Positions 23,918 to 39,390 are shown, counted from the stretch's first letter. The stretch: DNA of 64,000 nt from Dromiciops gliroides (GCF_019393635.1 NC_057861.1:656731724-656795723); one strand, 5' to 3'. Notes: generated from the sequence alone by a model not told the origin. Numbers and translations: made by a program.

Positions 23918-25399
23918 ACTAATTAATCTTTAATCTCACACTTCACAGAAGCTATTCTAAACCTTATCCCTCCTCAAACTTTCCATACTTCTCCATCTCA
24001 GCTGAGGGCTTGGCTTCATACTTTACTGAAAAAACTGAGGCCATTCAATCTGGGCTTCCTCCTTTTCCATTCTCATCTTAAAACCCTTTATCATTCTCTC
24101 TCCTTCTTTCCTCCTTTTTCCAAGTTTCTGACAAAGAAGTGGTCCCTCTCTTTGCCAAGATCCATCTCTCTATCCATGCATTTCATCCCATTCCTTCCTA
24201 TCTTCTCCAGCAGATTTTATATCCTCAGTCATTCTTTCCCACACTTAAGTCTTCAACTTCTCCCTATCAACTGCTCCCTTTCCTACTCCCATAAAATATG
24301 CTGGTCTCCCTCATTCTGTTGTCCTCATCTCTACCCTTTCTGAGCCAAAGTCCTCAAGAAAGTTGTCTACACTGTCCATTTTCTCTCCTTTCACTCACTA
24401 CTTAACCTTTTGCAATTTGGTGTGTGACCTCAGAAACTACTTTCTCCAAAGTTACCAGTGACCTCCTAAGTTACAAAACTGAGTCTTTTCTCCAACATAA
24501 TCTTTCTCCACTTATCTTGTATTTGACACTGTTAACCACCCTCTTCTGGAGACTTTCTCTTCTCTTGGCTTTCATGATGCTACTTCTACTCTTTCCTGGT
24601 TTTTCTTTTTTCTGTTTGATCACTCTTCAGTATCTTTTGCTGGCTTTGTATCCAAATATCCAGTAACTGTGGTTGTTACTGTCTTGGTAGCCTCATCAGC
24701 TTTCATGAGTTCAACCCTGCTTTTTATGCAGATAGCTTTTAGATTTGTACATAGAGTCCCTGTCTTTACCTTGTGCTTCAGTCCTACATCACCAATTGCC
24801 TAGGAACATTGTAAACTGAATGTTTCAAATATAACTTTAAATTCAGCAAGTCTAAAATTGAACTCATTGTCTTTTCCATTAAACCCTTCATTGGTCCATA
24901 CTTCCCTATTTCTGTTACATGCACCACGATCCTCCCAGTCTCTCAGGTTCATAATCTTAACATTATCCTTTACTCTTTGCTCTCCCTCACAACATATATC
25001 CCATTAGTTACCAAAGATTGCTTTCTCTACCTTTATAACATCTTTTGCTTTCTGACCTTTTCTCTGTTTACAAGTCCTAATCTTGAAGATTATTGAAATG
25101 AATTCCAAATTGTCTTACCTACCTCGTCTCTCCCCACGTGAGCCAATCCTTAACAGTCCTGCCAAAGTTATTTTCCTTAAGCATACATTTAACCATATGA
25201 CACCTTTACTCACACAACTCCAGTGACTTCTTATTGTCTTTAGGATAAAATATACACTTCTATGTTTAGCTTTTAAAGCCACATGGCTCTTGGCCCCTAG
25301 TCTTGTTGAACATTACTTCCCTTCCCAATTGTACACATCTTGTGACTTCTTCTTGGACTTTACCTTGCTTAAATCTTGCTTCCAAATGATGATCTATAT

Positions 25400-26760
<1,361 letters not shown>

Positions 26761-27134
26761 TAATTCAAAATGAGTTGGTAGAAAGGAAAGACTTAAGATC
26801 CTACATAAGGCTTAGTTTTAAAATATTCATTATCAATGCATTTTATTTGAGTGTTTTTGAAGTTTTAAAATTTACTTTTTATCCTTTTATTGTGTGTTTT
26901 CTTTTATAACAAACGGTACATTTTCTTTTTTACTGATACTGATAGATTTATGAATAAGTTATTAATTTCTTGAGCTATATTCCCAGTAGTAGGATTAGTA
27001 CATCAAAGGATATAATTACTTTCATGATTCTTTTGGCTACTTGGCAGATGACTTTCCAGAAGGTTTTTACCAACTTCCATAGACACCAACACTTTAGAGA
27101 TTTTTATCAGTTTTTTTTATAAATTCTGGGTATC

Positions 27135-29660
27135 CATTCAAGTCACCAAGCATTTATTAAGCACCTACTATGTGCCAGGAACTGGGAATATAAAGAAAGG
27201 CAAAAATATTCTCTGCTTGCATATAATACACAGTCTAATGGGGAGGGGAGGGGAGGGGTAACATGCAGACATCTATGTACAAGCAAGATCTAGACGTGAT
27301 AAACTGGAGATAGTCAACAGAGAGAAGGAACTAGCATTAAGGGGAGGGTCAGGAAAGGTTTCTTGTACAAGGTAGGATTTAAGCTGGGACTTCAGGGAAA
27401 CTGGAGGTGGAGATGAGAAGGGAGAGTATTCCAGGCATGAGAGAGAGAGAGCTTAGGAAACTACATGTGTTTGGGAGATTACAGTGTCTTGTTTGAGGAA
27501 CAATGAGAAAATCAGTGTCCCTGGATCATAGTGAAAGAGAAGAAGGGACCAAATTAGGAAGGTCTTTAAATGCAAAGCAAAATTTTATATTTTATCTTAG
27601 AAGTAATAGGGAGCCCATGAAGTTTATTGAATAGAAGGGTGCCCTGATCAGACCTGTACGTAAGGTAAGATCAGTTTTACAGTTGAGGAAGTACTGGAGT
27701 TGGGGAGAGACTTGAAGCAGGGAGACCAACCAGCAGAATGTCTCAGTAGTCTAGACATGAGTTAATGAGGGCCTACACCTGGGTTGTGGTAGTGACAGAG
27801 GAGAGAAGGGGATTATGCCAGTGGAGGAGGACACCTGAGTTGAGGGCCTAGGTGACTTGGGAGGATGGTGGTGCCCTTAACAGTAATACAGCAGTTAGAA
27901 ACAGGAGGAGAGTTGGGGAGAAAGACAGTGAGTTAGTTCAGTTTTGGACATGCTGAATTTAAGATGACCATGGGCTATTCAGTTTGAAATATTTGGTGGG
28001 CTGTTGGAGATAAGAGATTAGAGGTTAAGGGTGAGGTTAGAGTCGTTAAGTAAACCTGAGAATCATCAGCGTAGAGGTGACAATTGAATCTATGATGGAA
28101 GTTGATGAGATCATTAAACAAAATCCTATAGAGGGAGAAGAGGACTAACAGTAGAGACATGGGGGATACCTACATTTTGTTAGCATGACCTGAATGAAGA
28201 TCCAACAAAAGAGACTGAGGAGTGGTTTCATGCGTTGGAGAGAGCAGTGTCACAAAAACCCAGAGAAGAGAGTATGCAGGAGAAGAGGATGATTGACATG
28301 GTCAGAGACTGTAGAGAGGTCAAGGATGATGAGGATTGAAATCTTTGGTGACTTTGGAGAGAGCAGTTTCAGTTCATTGATAATGTCGGAAACCAGACTG
28401 CAGAGAATTAAGAGTGAAAGGAAAGCAAGTAGAGGCACCTACTATAAAGAGCTTTCTCCAGGAATGTAGCCACAAAAGGGAGGAAACACAGAAAATAGCC
28501 TGGGGGGTTGGATGGAGTGATCCTCCTCGTTGCTAGTTTCTTCTTTCTCTTGATTATATCACCAAATGAGACTTTTTTTCAGGATAGAGGAGATGGGGGA
28601 ATATTGGTGGGCATCACAGAAGCAGCCAATAGACAGGGAAAGATTAAAAAAGTAAGTGAGAGAATAGGGCCATTAGAGGAGAGAGTCTGCTGGAGAAGAT
28701 GGAATGGGATGGGATCCCTGTGTGAGATGTTTTTTACAAGGCCAAAAAAAGAATTTATTTAATGTAAACATATTTAATCTTTTTATTTTCCTTTATGAAG
28801 ATCATTTAACGTTCTTTCAGTCTTAAAGTTTGATTCAAAATATATGAACTCGAGTTTGAGCTTGAAACAAGACTGTGGCAGGAGAGTATTCTAATCCAGA
28901 GGTGTTTACCTTGACAAGGAGAAGGGCTTACCTCCTCATCTGAGGACATAGTGGTAGAGGGGACAAAACAGAGTTATCTGTCAAACCTGCCATGTAAAAA
29001 GCTACCAGATTCTCTTTTGGATGGAAAATATGGATCGAGTGAACCTCAAAGGAGGAAGAAGTTGAGTAATAATAGTAAAGGGAAAGCCTGGAATTGACTT
29101 TGGATAGCAGGGAATATTCCAGCTTCCCTGTCTTACGTGAGTTGGAGCTAGAGTGAAAGTGTCATCAGTGTTGGTAAAGGTGGTCAGGGATGCTGTGTCA
29201 TTAGGAGGAAGTCAGGTCTCAGTCATTGCAAAATGATGGAAGGAATGGGAAAAGAAAAGATTTAAGATGAAAGCAAGCTTGTTACCTGTGGAGTAGGCAT
29301 TTCAAAGAGTATAGTGGTATGTTGTGGGGGAGGAAAATTAGGAAGTGGGTGGTGGAGAATGGAGAAGGAGGTTTGAACAGTGACAGCTCAGAGTTCTGCA
29401 TCGCTGGGATGGGAAGGGATAGGAGTTTTTTAATAATTGAGGAATGAATTTAGGTAGATAATCTCCTAGGGGGTTAGCCTCTGGGTGGAATCCTCTGCAG
29501 GCAGTATAGTACTGTGTAGCTAGAAGGTTGGAAAGTAAAGTGGGATGGGAGGTACCTATGTGGTGGCATGCTCAGGCAAGGCAGTTGGTGAAGGTGGAGT
29601 TGCAGGAGGGAATGTGATATGATGATTGGTCTGGGAAGACAAGGAATCTAAGAAGCTCTC
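27135..29660 (-). mobile_element. Long L2 remnant, antisense, with RT motifs
   Basis: The 3' end (reverse of CCTGGCACATAGTAGGTGCT) lies at about 27150-27190. Moving up the window the reverse strand encodes CHLYADDSQVYL near 28070, which carries the reverse transcriptase YADD box, and LIILDLSTVSDHVNHPLLL near 28330, matching the L2/CR1 DLSAAFDTVDH block. 28440-29660 is the less conserved upstream part of ORF2. Stops are frequent. A 177-bp FSD1L fragment interrupts it at 28722-28898. Confidence 0.8.
28722..28898 (+). pseudogene. FSD1L: Decayed duplicate of FSD1L FN3 exon and its 3' splice site
   Basis: These 177 bases align with 30732-30911, which holds the end of the intron and the first 80 bases of exon 30832-30930. 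Shared blocks include ACAAGGCCAAA, TTTGATTCAAAATATATGAA and CAGGAGAGTATTCT. The acceptor TTCTTTCAG is kept at 28820. A 2-bp deletion (AACTTTCGAG to AACTCGAG) breaks the frame, and homology stops before the donor. A cryptic GT at 28902 would make an 81-nt exon with an in-frame TAA, so inclusion would be a poison event. The copy lies inside an antisense L2 element whose sequence resumes on both sides. Confidence 0.85.
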
Positions 29661-29761
29661 CTCCTTTCCCTGCCAGGCTCTTCCCTTGATCTGAATTTCA
29701 CCTTATTTTTCTATGGACAGGTAAGTCTGTCCTTGCCCTCCAAATATACATAGAATGTACA

Positions 29762-30005
29762 AGGCAGCTAAGTGGTACACTGGATAGACCACTGGACCTG
29801 AAGTCAGAAAGATCTGAATTTTTATTGCACTTTAGACACTTACTAGCTATGTAATTCTGGGCAAGGCACTCCTGTCATCTTTAAAATGGGGACAATAATA
29901 GCACTTAGCTCCCCGACTTGTGAGGATCAAATGAGACAATATTTGTGTGAAGCATTCAGCACAGTCCATGGCACATTGTAAGCACTTAATAAATGCTTGT
30001 TTCCT
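29762..30005 (+). mobile_element. MIR-type core-SINE with L2-like end
   Basis: GGCAGCTAAGTGGTACACTG head, TTACTAGCTATGTAATTCTG core, and GCACATTGTAAGCACTTAAT at the 3' end. Confidence 0.75.
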
Positions 30006-30009
30006 TTCT

Positions 30010-30730
30010 TCTTATTTCATTGATAGTTAAAAATAGCTAATATGATGGCAATTTAAAGATCAACTTAATATTATCTCTGTTTAGTGTAGTATTGTAATTA
30101 AAATAGTACTGTACTTAGTGTAGTACCTAATTTCTCTTCGTATCTAAAAATACTAATTTTGGGTGATTTTTATATGAAAATCTTAATGGTAATATCATTG
30201 TTGAGAAATCAACTATTCCTTCACTCAACATTAATGATCACTCAGCGGGAACAACAGGTTGACTAAAAAGTTAAATGACATAATTCCTTTGGTCAAAGAG
30301 TTTAGCAGGATGTGTAGAAAATGGAAATACATAAAACTATAATGCAAAATATAACATGTAAGCAGAGTAAGAAAAATAAAAAGGATAGGACAAACTAATT
30401 CTGATTTGAATGGAGCATGGAAAGCTATATAAAACTGCCAGGTTTATCAAGGAGTCATTTGTTTTTTATATTCAATGATAGTACTACCCAAACAAATATA
30501 AAACACTTTAGGCTTCTCATTCTGTATGAAGAGATTAAGTTATTAAATGATGAAATCTCTGCCAATATGATTGAATCGAAGACTGAGAAGGATGTAGGAT
30601 GCTTTTGACTTTTATAAGAGATATGAAACCATTTCACTATTTAAAGAGCAAAAGGACTGTATTTGTTGATAAAAATTAATGTTTCTTTAACCAAAATACT
30701 GAACCAATAATTTACCCTTTAAAAAATATG
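30010..30730. other. Intron, unique
   Basis: No element recognised. 30732-30831 is the part also present in the copy at 28722. Confidence 0.5.
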
Positions 30731-30806
30731 AGTGAGATGCTTTTCACAAGGCCAAACAAGTTTTTCTTAATTTCTTAACATTTTATTGTTTTATTTTCCT
30801 TTGTAA

Positions 30807-31865
<1,059 letters not shown>

Positions 31866-31877
31866 TTTGCTGCAGGA

Positions 31878-31897
31878 CTTCTTCTTCTTCTTCTTCT
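31878..31897. repeat. (CTT)n microsatellite
   Basis: CTT units between the target duplication CTGCAGGACTTCTT and the SINE poly-T, so it arose at the SINE junction. Confidence 0.9.
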
Positions 31898-32041
31898 TTT
31901 TTTTTTTGAGGCAATTGGGGTTAAATGACTTGCCCAGGGTCACACAGCTAGTAAGTGTTAAGTGTCTGAGGCCAGATTTGAACTCAGGTACTCCTGAATC
32001 CAGGGCTGGTGCTCTATCCACTGCGCCACCTGGCTGCCCCT
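31898..32041 (-). mobile_element. tRNA-like SINE, antisense, with 14-bp target duplication
   Basis: TTGAGGCAATTGGGGTTAAA to GCCACCTGGCTGCCCC. CTGCAGGACTTCTT occurs at 31870-31883 and 32042-32055. Confidence 0.95.
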
Positions 32042-32254
32042 CTGCAGGACTTCTTAATTGATTCTCAACATATTCAGTGGATAGGATACAGAACTAAGAT
32101 AAAAGGAAGATGAACATACTTTGGACCACAAGGAATCCCATGTATTCTTACTGTCATCCTTGCTTAGGTAAATACTAGATTTAGTATATTACACTTGGCC
32201 CAGGGAAAGAAATTGGCAGTGAAGGGGGACAGTTTAGTTCCGTGAATAGGGATA

Positions 32255-32420
32255 TATAGGGAGGCAGAAGACTTTGGATCCATTCTGTTTTTCCATTTAC
32301 TAACTGCCTTTTGGACCTTGAACAAGTCAATTTTTCTAATTCTTAGTCAATCTGTAAAATTAGGGAGTTAGACTCAACTACTAAAGGCTCTTCTATCTTT
32401 CATTCTAAGATCTTGAGATC
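32255..32420 (+). mobile_element. THER1/MIR-type core-SINE, old
   Basis: GACCTTGAACAAGTCAATTT, TCAATCTGTAAAATTAGGGA and GTTAGACTCAACTACTAAAG give the core-SINE order. A second weak copy is at about 33065-33180. Confidence 0.55.
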
Positions 32421-33554
32421 ATACAGCAAGGGAATTGTCAGTGTTTCTATTCTTACATCACATCTGTACCTTTAGTGTTTTTTTTCCCCAACTATCCTTT
32501 GTTGGGATCTTAACCAGATATTAGCAAAAACTTTGCAGTTGATCCTCAAGCCTAAAAGGAAATAAAAGTAGTACTTAGTTTTAAAACATTACTTAAATGA
32601 ATATATAAACACAATTATCATAATAATAGCCCCTTAATCTTTAATTTGTGTGTGCAGGTATTCATTCCCTTTGTTCCAGCCCTTTGTGGTAATAATAACA
32701 GTATGGTTGTAGTGCCCATCCTTTCAGGGTTGGTGATCTACTAAGTGTATTTCTTTGAGTTGTTTTTGGTAGAAGCTACTACTTTAAGAACTTGTCACAG
32801 TGAAGATAGGGCTGATTCTAAAGCTGTTTCCTGTATAATAAAGTATTCTTTTTATTCCTTGCATTGTCCTATGACCAGAAGGCTAGTCATCCCATCTTTT
32901 TTTCTGAGGATCCTTCTCAATCAGTCATAAATAATTCTAATATATATCTTTACCTGAGCTGGGGAACTAGTTTTCTAGGGCAATATGCTGTACTGTGACT
33001 GGAAAGGAATTGTTGGGGACTTAAATGGTTTTTAATGATGGGGTAATCATTGCACCAGAAGGCATTGTTTCATGTAGCAGATAGAAGCCTAACTTTGAAA
33101 TCATAAAGACCTGTATTCAACTCCTCTCTCTGATGCATACTGGCTCTATGACCCTGGGCAAATCACTTACTTTACAGGTGTCCTAGGCTGTTCCCTAGGA
33201 CTGTAAGTTGTAGAGCAGGTGCTGATTTGCATTTGTAGAGCAGAGTTCCTCATTGGTGGTTCCTCAAATGAAATCCCAGATCTTTTCCAAAAAACAGTTG
33301 GTACCATTGTGGTATATAGTAGAAAGTACTAGAGTGGGAATGGAGACCAGATTTCTTATTCTACCCATGCCATAGATAACTAGTAACCTTATCATCATCA
33401 TTATTTTTAATAATATTTAGGCATTTGTCAGTTTTATTGTCATATAGTTGAACAAAATAGTTTCTATCAATATATTTTATTCTAGATTTGTTATGATTTC
33501 TTTTTCATTTTTGATATGGCAATTTGGTTTTCCTTTTTAAAAAAATCACACAAG

Positions 33555-33695
33555 GGGGCGGCTAGGTGGCACAGTGGATAAAGCACCAGCCCTGGATTCA
33601 GGAGTACCTGAGTTCAAATCCGGCCTCAGACACTTAACACTTACTAGCTGTGTGACCCTGGGCAAGTCACTTAACCCCAATTGCCTCACTAAAAA
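33555..33695 (+). mobile_element. tRNA-like SINE with perfect target duplication
   Basis: GGGGCGGCTAGGTGGCACAG to GCCTCACTAAAAA. AAAAATCACACAAG flanks it at 33541-33554 and 33696-33709. Confidence 0.95.
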
Positions 33696-34370
33696 AAAAA
33701 TCACACAAGATAATGGTTTATTTTATTTTTTCCCCCCAAAAAACTCTAGCTCCTTATTTTTTTTTAATTCAGGGGTTTAGAAATTCTATTTAGTGTTAGT
33801 ATTTTCTATTTTTAGTGTTACTAATAATCTCTTTTTTGATTTTCAAGATTTCTCATGGTACTTAATTGGGATTTGAAATTCATTGGTTTTTAGTTTTTTC
33901 AGTTGCATGCCCAATTTGTTAATCTGTTCTTTCATGAAGAGCTGGACATGAATAAAAAAATGACTGAACAACAAAAACATGCAACAGGAAATCTGAAGAT
34001 CATGGGTTTCAGAATCACAACCTGTGGGCAAGCCTATCTTAGGACAATAACTGCAGATCTAGCTAAAATTTTAAAGGTTTAGCTCAGCTTTATCTGTAAA
34101 AGTAGAGTGGAAAAAGAGTGATACTGAGTGACTGCAAAGTTCACTTTCCTCTCTAAATCCTATAATATGGTAAAATCAGAAATCCCTGTACAACCATATC
34201 TAATGAGCAGTTATAAAAAAACTATCTCTCCTTGTATTGGTTGTAACATCTCATGTTAAGGAATGTGACTGACCTCATATTAAGTGTTGTGTTGTGGACT
34301 AGAATACTTAAAGCAGTTTCTAGTCACTTGTTGAAGAAATTATTTAGAAAGAGCTATGTAAACATTACTG

Positions 34371-34625
34371 GGGCAGCTACGTGGTATAATAGGGCATTGG
34401 GCCTGGAGTAAATAAAATCTGAGTTCAAATATGGCCACAAACACTTCTAGCTGTGTGACCCTCAGCAAGTCACTTAGCTGTCGTCTGCCTCAGTTTCCTT
34501 AATTTGTAAAAGTAGGGATAATAATAGCATCTACCTTCCAGGGTTGTTGTGAGAATCAAATGAGGTGATAACTATAAAGCACTTAGCACAGTGCCTAGCA
34601 TGGTCACCACTATATAAATACTAGC
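34371..34625 (+). mobile_element. MIR-type core-SINE with marsupial SINE head
   Basis: GGGGCAGCTACGTGGTATAA head, CTAGCTGTGTGACCCTCAGC core, GGGTTGTTGTGAGAATCAAA and GCACAGTGCCTAGCATGG end. Confidence 0.8.
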
Positions 34626-34654
34626 TATTTTTTTTTATCCTATTCCAAGACCAT

Positions 34655-35600
34655 CTTCTCTTTTTTATAAAAGAGGCATAAGCAAAGGGAGGGAAACATA
34701 CAAAAGAATAGGATGTTTGGAAATACAATATAATTGCTATTATAATTCTGAATATTAATGGGCTGAACTGACACATAAAATGGAAGAGGATAGTAGAATG
34801 GATAGAAAGTATAATAAAAGACTATGCTATTTATAAGAAACACAGTTAAAATAAAGATTCATATAGAGTTAAAATAAGGAGCTAGAGCAAAATCTATGAT
34901 GCTTCAGCTAAAATCAAAAGAGCAAGGATAACAATGACAATTTTAGACAAAACAAAAGCAAAAATAGACTTTAAAACAAATACATATAAGGCAACTACAT
35001 TTTGCTGAAAGGCACCATAGACAATGAATTAATTTAAAAATTTAGTATCTGTGCACCAAATGGCACAAAATCTAAATATTTAAAAGGAAAAGATAAAAGA
35101 ATTACATGGTCATACTAATGGTAGAAGACCTCAATGTACCAATCGAAGAGCTAGGAAAATCTACCACCAACAACAGCACACAAAAGAAGTTAAGGACCTG
35201 AAGAGAATTTTAGAAATGTTAGCTATGATAGATGTCTGGAAATTATTAAATGGAAATAGAAATAAAAAGGAAGACAAATATTTCTCAGCTATATATGGTA
35301 CCTTTATAAAAACTGACCATACATTAGGCCATAAAAACCTTACAAACAAATGCATAAAAACAGAAATATTCAGTACATCCTTTAACTAAATGCTTCAACC
35401 ACAATATAATAAAAATTTATATATTCAACAAAGGACTGTTGAATAAAGCATTAAAATCAACTGAAGACTAAATAACTGAATCTAAAAGAACCGGGGGGTC
35501 AAGGAACAAATCACGGAAATTATAACTAATTTCAGTACAGAAAGTGACAATAATGAGGCAGCATACCAAATATTGTGGAATACAAGCATAGCAGTGTTTT
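34655..35600 (+). mobile_element. LINE-1 ORF2 5' region
   Basis: GGATAGTAGAATGGATAGAA, TATTTATAAGAAACACAGTT, GGCACCATAGACAATG and CCATACATTAGGCCATAAAA match the same order as 2750-3480 in the L1 at the window start. Frames are broken. Confidence 0.75.
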
Positions 35601-35628
35601 GTTTTTTTTTTTCTGGGGGGAGGGTATC

Positions 35629-35668
35629 TATATACACACACACACACACACACATACACATGTATATA
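35629..35668. repeat. (CA)n/(TA)n microsatellite
   Basis: About 12 CA units with TA-rich ends. Confidence 0.9.
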
Positions 35669-35699
35669 TAAATAATCACTTATCAGCAAAAGAGAAAAA

Positions 35700-35921
35700 C
35701 CTCATTTGGGGTGGTTTTTTTTTTTTTTGGCAGACATACTGAAGTGGTTTTCCTTTTTCCTTTTTCAGCTCATTTTACAGATGAGGAAACTGAGGCCAGC
35801 AGGGTTAAGTGACTTTCCCAGGGTCACACAGCTAATTATTGTCTGAAGCCAGATTTGAACTCAGGAAGAGAAGTCTTCCTAACTCCAGACCCAGCACTCT
35901 ACTGTGCCACCTAGCCACCCC
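35700..35921 (-). mobile_element. Long SINE with RTE-like tail, antisense, truncated
   Basis: CATTTGGGGTGG, TTACAGATGAGGAAACTGAG, GTTAAGTGACTTTCCCAGGG and GTGCCACCTAGCCACCCC. The RTE tip is missing. Confidence 0.85.
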
Positions 35922-36468
35922 TGTATTTGTATACCCGGAGCTTAATTAATAGATCCTGACAATGAGTGAATGTTTAATACTGATTTCTCTATAAAATGAG
36001 AGAGTGGAGATTAGATTATTTCTAATGTCTCTCCTTTGATTCTGTGTTATTAAACAGGTTGGGCAGGGTGTAGTTTACCAAATTTCATACTCTTATCCCA
36101 GGGTCACTCCTTTTCCCACTTTAACCAATCAAATCTACATATACTTGCTCTGCCCCATAAGAATGGTATTTGCCTTGCAAAATTGTCCTGGGAACCCTCA
36201 AAATGTCTGTTATCTCCCTAAGAAGATTATCTATGATAGCTCATGTCTTTATTCTACTTAAATCTGTTTACAAAGGTTTCTTCTCACAATGACCAAATGA
36301 AACAGGCAGTATAAGCACGAATAGCCTCGGTTTCTGAATCCTTTTTGTCATAATAATACCAAGTAGTGAATGTCAGCACTTTAGGTTTTTTTATAGTTGA
36401 AATCACAAACTCATGAAAGTGTAGCTATATGTTCCTTTATCTTTTAATAATTTAACATGTTGTCTTAA

Positions 36469-36603
<135 letters not shown>

Positions 36604-37384
36604 TAAGTAACACCTATTTTTGGTTTTATTTTTGAAATTAAGATTGTATTTCTGTCTCAATTTTACTTTAATACTTAAAGAACTAGGTCTGCTTTTCATA
36701 TATGTAAATTAAATGTGCATTTAGTTGTTTTTACATTAATTTGTAGTGATATTAGCTCTTTATACTAGTGGAGTTAATCAGCAACACTACATGTCCACTG
36801 TGTGACAAGTACTGTACTAGGTAAGTATGATATTATTTTGTCAGGTATTTGAGTTTTTGGTTCATGTCTCTTCATCACCTTTCATAACTTCCCTTTCTTC
36901 TGTTTATCTTTGCTGTTTATTTCCTTTTTTAATTTTTCAGTATTCTGCTTTTTAAAATTATTTTACAGTAGCTCAGACTATTTAGAGGGCAGTTACGTGT
37001 ATCATTCCCATATTTTTGGACTTTGCAGTTGAGATATTTACCTGAAAGCTCTGCAGTGAATAGAACACTGTAACACATACGTGTCTGATTCTTATTTCTG
37101 GGCTAACTCTTGACACAGACTGTGTTTATAACCTTCAGGCTACATATCATTTTATTGTTACAAGTTGCCTGAATGATTTACTGGTAGAGGTTTTTTGCCC
37201 TTTGTTATGAAAATAAATGTTTGAACTGAGACAACCTTCTGTAAATGCAGATTTGAGGTTTATCAGTAGAACAATAAAAATACTTTTCTGGAAGGTGGCC
37301 ATCAGTTTTATTTCTTTTCTAAGTTATTATCCTTAAAAAGTAGTAATATCAGTTTCTTAATAATTGCCTATTTCTGTCTGACAG

Positions 37385-37417
37385 TGTCCATGTTACTGCA
37401 CTGAAGAACAATAAAAG
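37385..37417 (+). CDS. FSD1L: FSD1L 33-nt cassette microexon in linker
   Basis: A 33-nt microexon with acceptor TGTCTGACAG|TGTCC and donor AATAAAAG|GTGATG. With the flanking exons it encodes SVHVTALKNNKR before SGTPSPKR. Human FSD1L, as I remember it, has a 12-residue insert of the SVHVTSLKK type at exactly this point. The exon is in phase (33 = 11 codons), and leaving it out restores a clean Gly-Arg-Ser-Gly join, so it can be included or skipped without breaking the protein. It adds basic residues to the linker just before the Ser/Pro-rich stretch. The upstream tract (CCTATTTCTGTCTGACAG) is moderate, with a TGC 19-21 nt before the exon. The +3/+4 donor bases (GTGATG) are weak, as expected of a regulated cassette. 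Confidence 0.85.
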
Positions 37418-39000
37418 GTGATGACCTATATCTTTATGGTTCTAGGATTTAGTATGTCTAGCTTGGCTGAAAAATTTACAGTAATTCTTTTTTTTTTTTT
37501 AACACTTATCCCTGTCTAAATTAATAAGCAGAAGCCAATCCTAGCAGCCTTTATCAGCCAAAATATTCATCTAATGGATGTGTTGATAGATTGTTTTATA
37601 ACTGCAGCTTTCAGTTTTGTAGTACACACCACATAACAACTAATTACTTTAAAATCTCATAATAGTTTCTTTTTCTTGCATTCATTCATGGCTGGATTTT
37701 GATCATTGTTACTTTTGGAATGTCTTCTGTCTCATCACAGTCAGTGTCTGTAACATTATAGTTTTTACTTCTATGTTAAACTTTTAAAAGATTAAAAAAA
37801 TAAAATTTGAAAGATGAAAAATATTTTTAAAAACCTTTTATGTGGATGTTTCAAAAGCAAAATTTTTAGAACAAATTTTTTAAATTAAAAGGACGATGCC
37901 TTAGATATCTAATGAAGAATAAAAATAATTTCAGATCTAAAGGAAGAATATTTGCAAGCAAATTAAAAGTATGTAACAAATCTCTGGTAAAACAGATTGT
38001 TATATTTTAAAGTTATTTTACCAGTTGATTAATTTGTTTCTTTTTGGTAGGTGTTTTTCATTTTACTATTTTGTTGTTTCAAATTGTTATAAACTGTTAA
38101 AGGCTGTTAGATTTCCTGGAAGATATCTAGTCTGAATTGGTTAAATAAATTTTTGGATAGCCAGATTTTAGCTTTTCAAGCTATACTGTATGCTCTTTTA
38201 TTTTTTAAAAGTATTTTTGAACTGCAAATGGTTTTCCAAAATCTTCCTCTTCTGTTTTGTCTGCCAAATGTTGCTTAACATAACTGCCTGTTTTATGAAG
38301 TTAGCGGAAATTTCCTTAAGGAAGAAAACAAATCTGCTTTTTTGTGTCAGAAAGCAGAAACTGGAGAGCTTCCAGCATAGGTAACACTATGGGCAGAAGG
38401 ATGAAATGCTGATTTGGAAATGTTCTCTTTCCTTTATTCTCACTGAGATTAAGCCCTAATTCTGAGTTACATTTATTTTTCACGCTTTCCTAATTTTGTT
38501 TTCTGCTGGTAAGTATTCTGTTTTCCTCTGATTATCAAACATGATAAGCCTGTTTTTTACCTAATGCTAAATGAAAATTTCAGTTAATTTGTATGATATT
38601 CACTCAATGTTATATATCCTTAATCCTTGAAGCTGAAGATTTCTTAGAACTGTCATTTTCAGTCCTGTGACTGTAAATGGACGGAATGATATCTGATTAA
38701 TATATAACCTGTACACATATTGTATGTATAAACTGCTGATTGTATGTCATCTTATTTCTCCCTCCCTTTTCCTCAGCTGTTTTTCCTTAGGCAGCTCTCT
38801 GTCCTCTCCAGATTGACAGCAACAAACTGTTTAGTCTAAAGGGTTCTTTCCTCTTCTCTTGTCCTTCCTCCCTCAGATATTATGTACATATCCCTTTCCT
38901 CTGTCTTTTACTATTCAGAGCTGAGTCAATTCTACCTTAATCGTCCTTTCTCATGGTACATGCACATCTTTTAAAATTCTCTTCCAACTGTTTATCATTC
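37418..39000. other. FSD1L: Intron after microexon, mostly unique
   Basis: AT-rich with no insertion recognised. The intervals on both sides of the 33-nt exon (36603-37384 and 37418-39000) are free of transposons, unusual here and consistent with conserved splicing signals. Confidence 0.5.
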
Positions 39001-39004
39001 ACCT

Positions 39005-39390
39005 TAGTCAGCCAGTCAGTCATTATAAATTTATTAAGCACCTACTAGTACCAGGGATACAAAGAATGGTAAAAGACAGTCCCTACCGTCGAGGAGCTCA
39101 CAGGCTTAATGGAGGAGACAATGTACAAATTACTGTTTACAAACAAGTGATACAAGAAAATTGGAAATAATCAATAGAGGGAAGGCATTAGAATTAAGGG
39201 GAAACAAGAATGGCATCCTTTAGAAGGTGAGACTTTATCTGAGACTTGAAGAAAGTCAGGAGGCAGAGATGAGGAAGGAGAAATTTCCAAGGATAAGAGA
39301 TAGCTAATGAAAATACCTAGAGTTGGGAAAGGGAATTCATGGAAGCCAATGTCACTAGATTAGGGCTTCTATATGTAGCAAATTATATAG
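39005..39390 (-). mobile_element. L2 3' part, antisense
   Basis: TTTATTAAGCACCTACTAGT, GGGATACAAAGAATGG, GAGGAGCTCACAGGCTTAAT and GAGACTTGAAGAAAGTCAGG. Confidence 0.75.
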
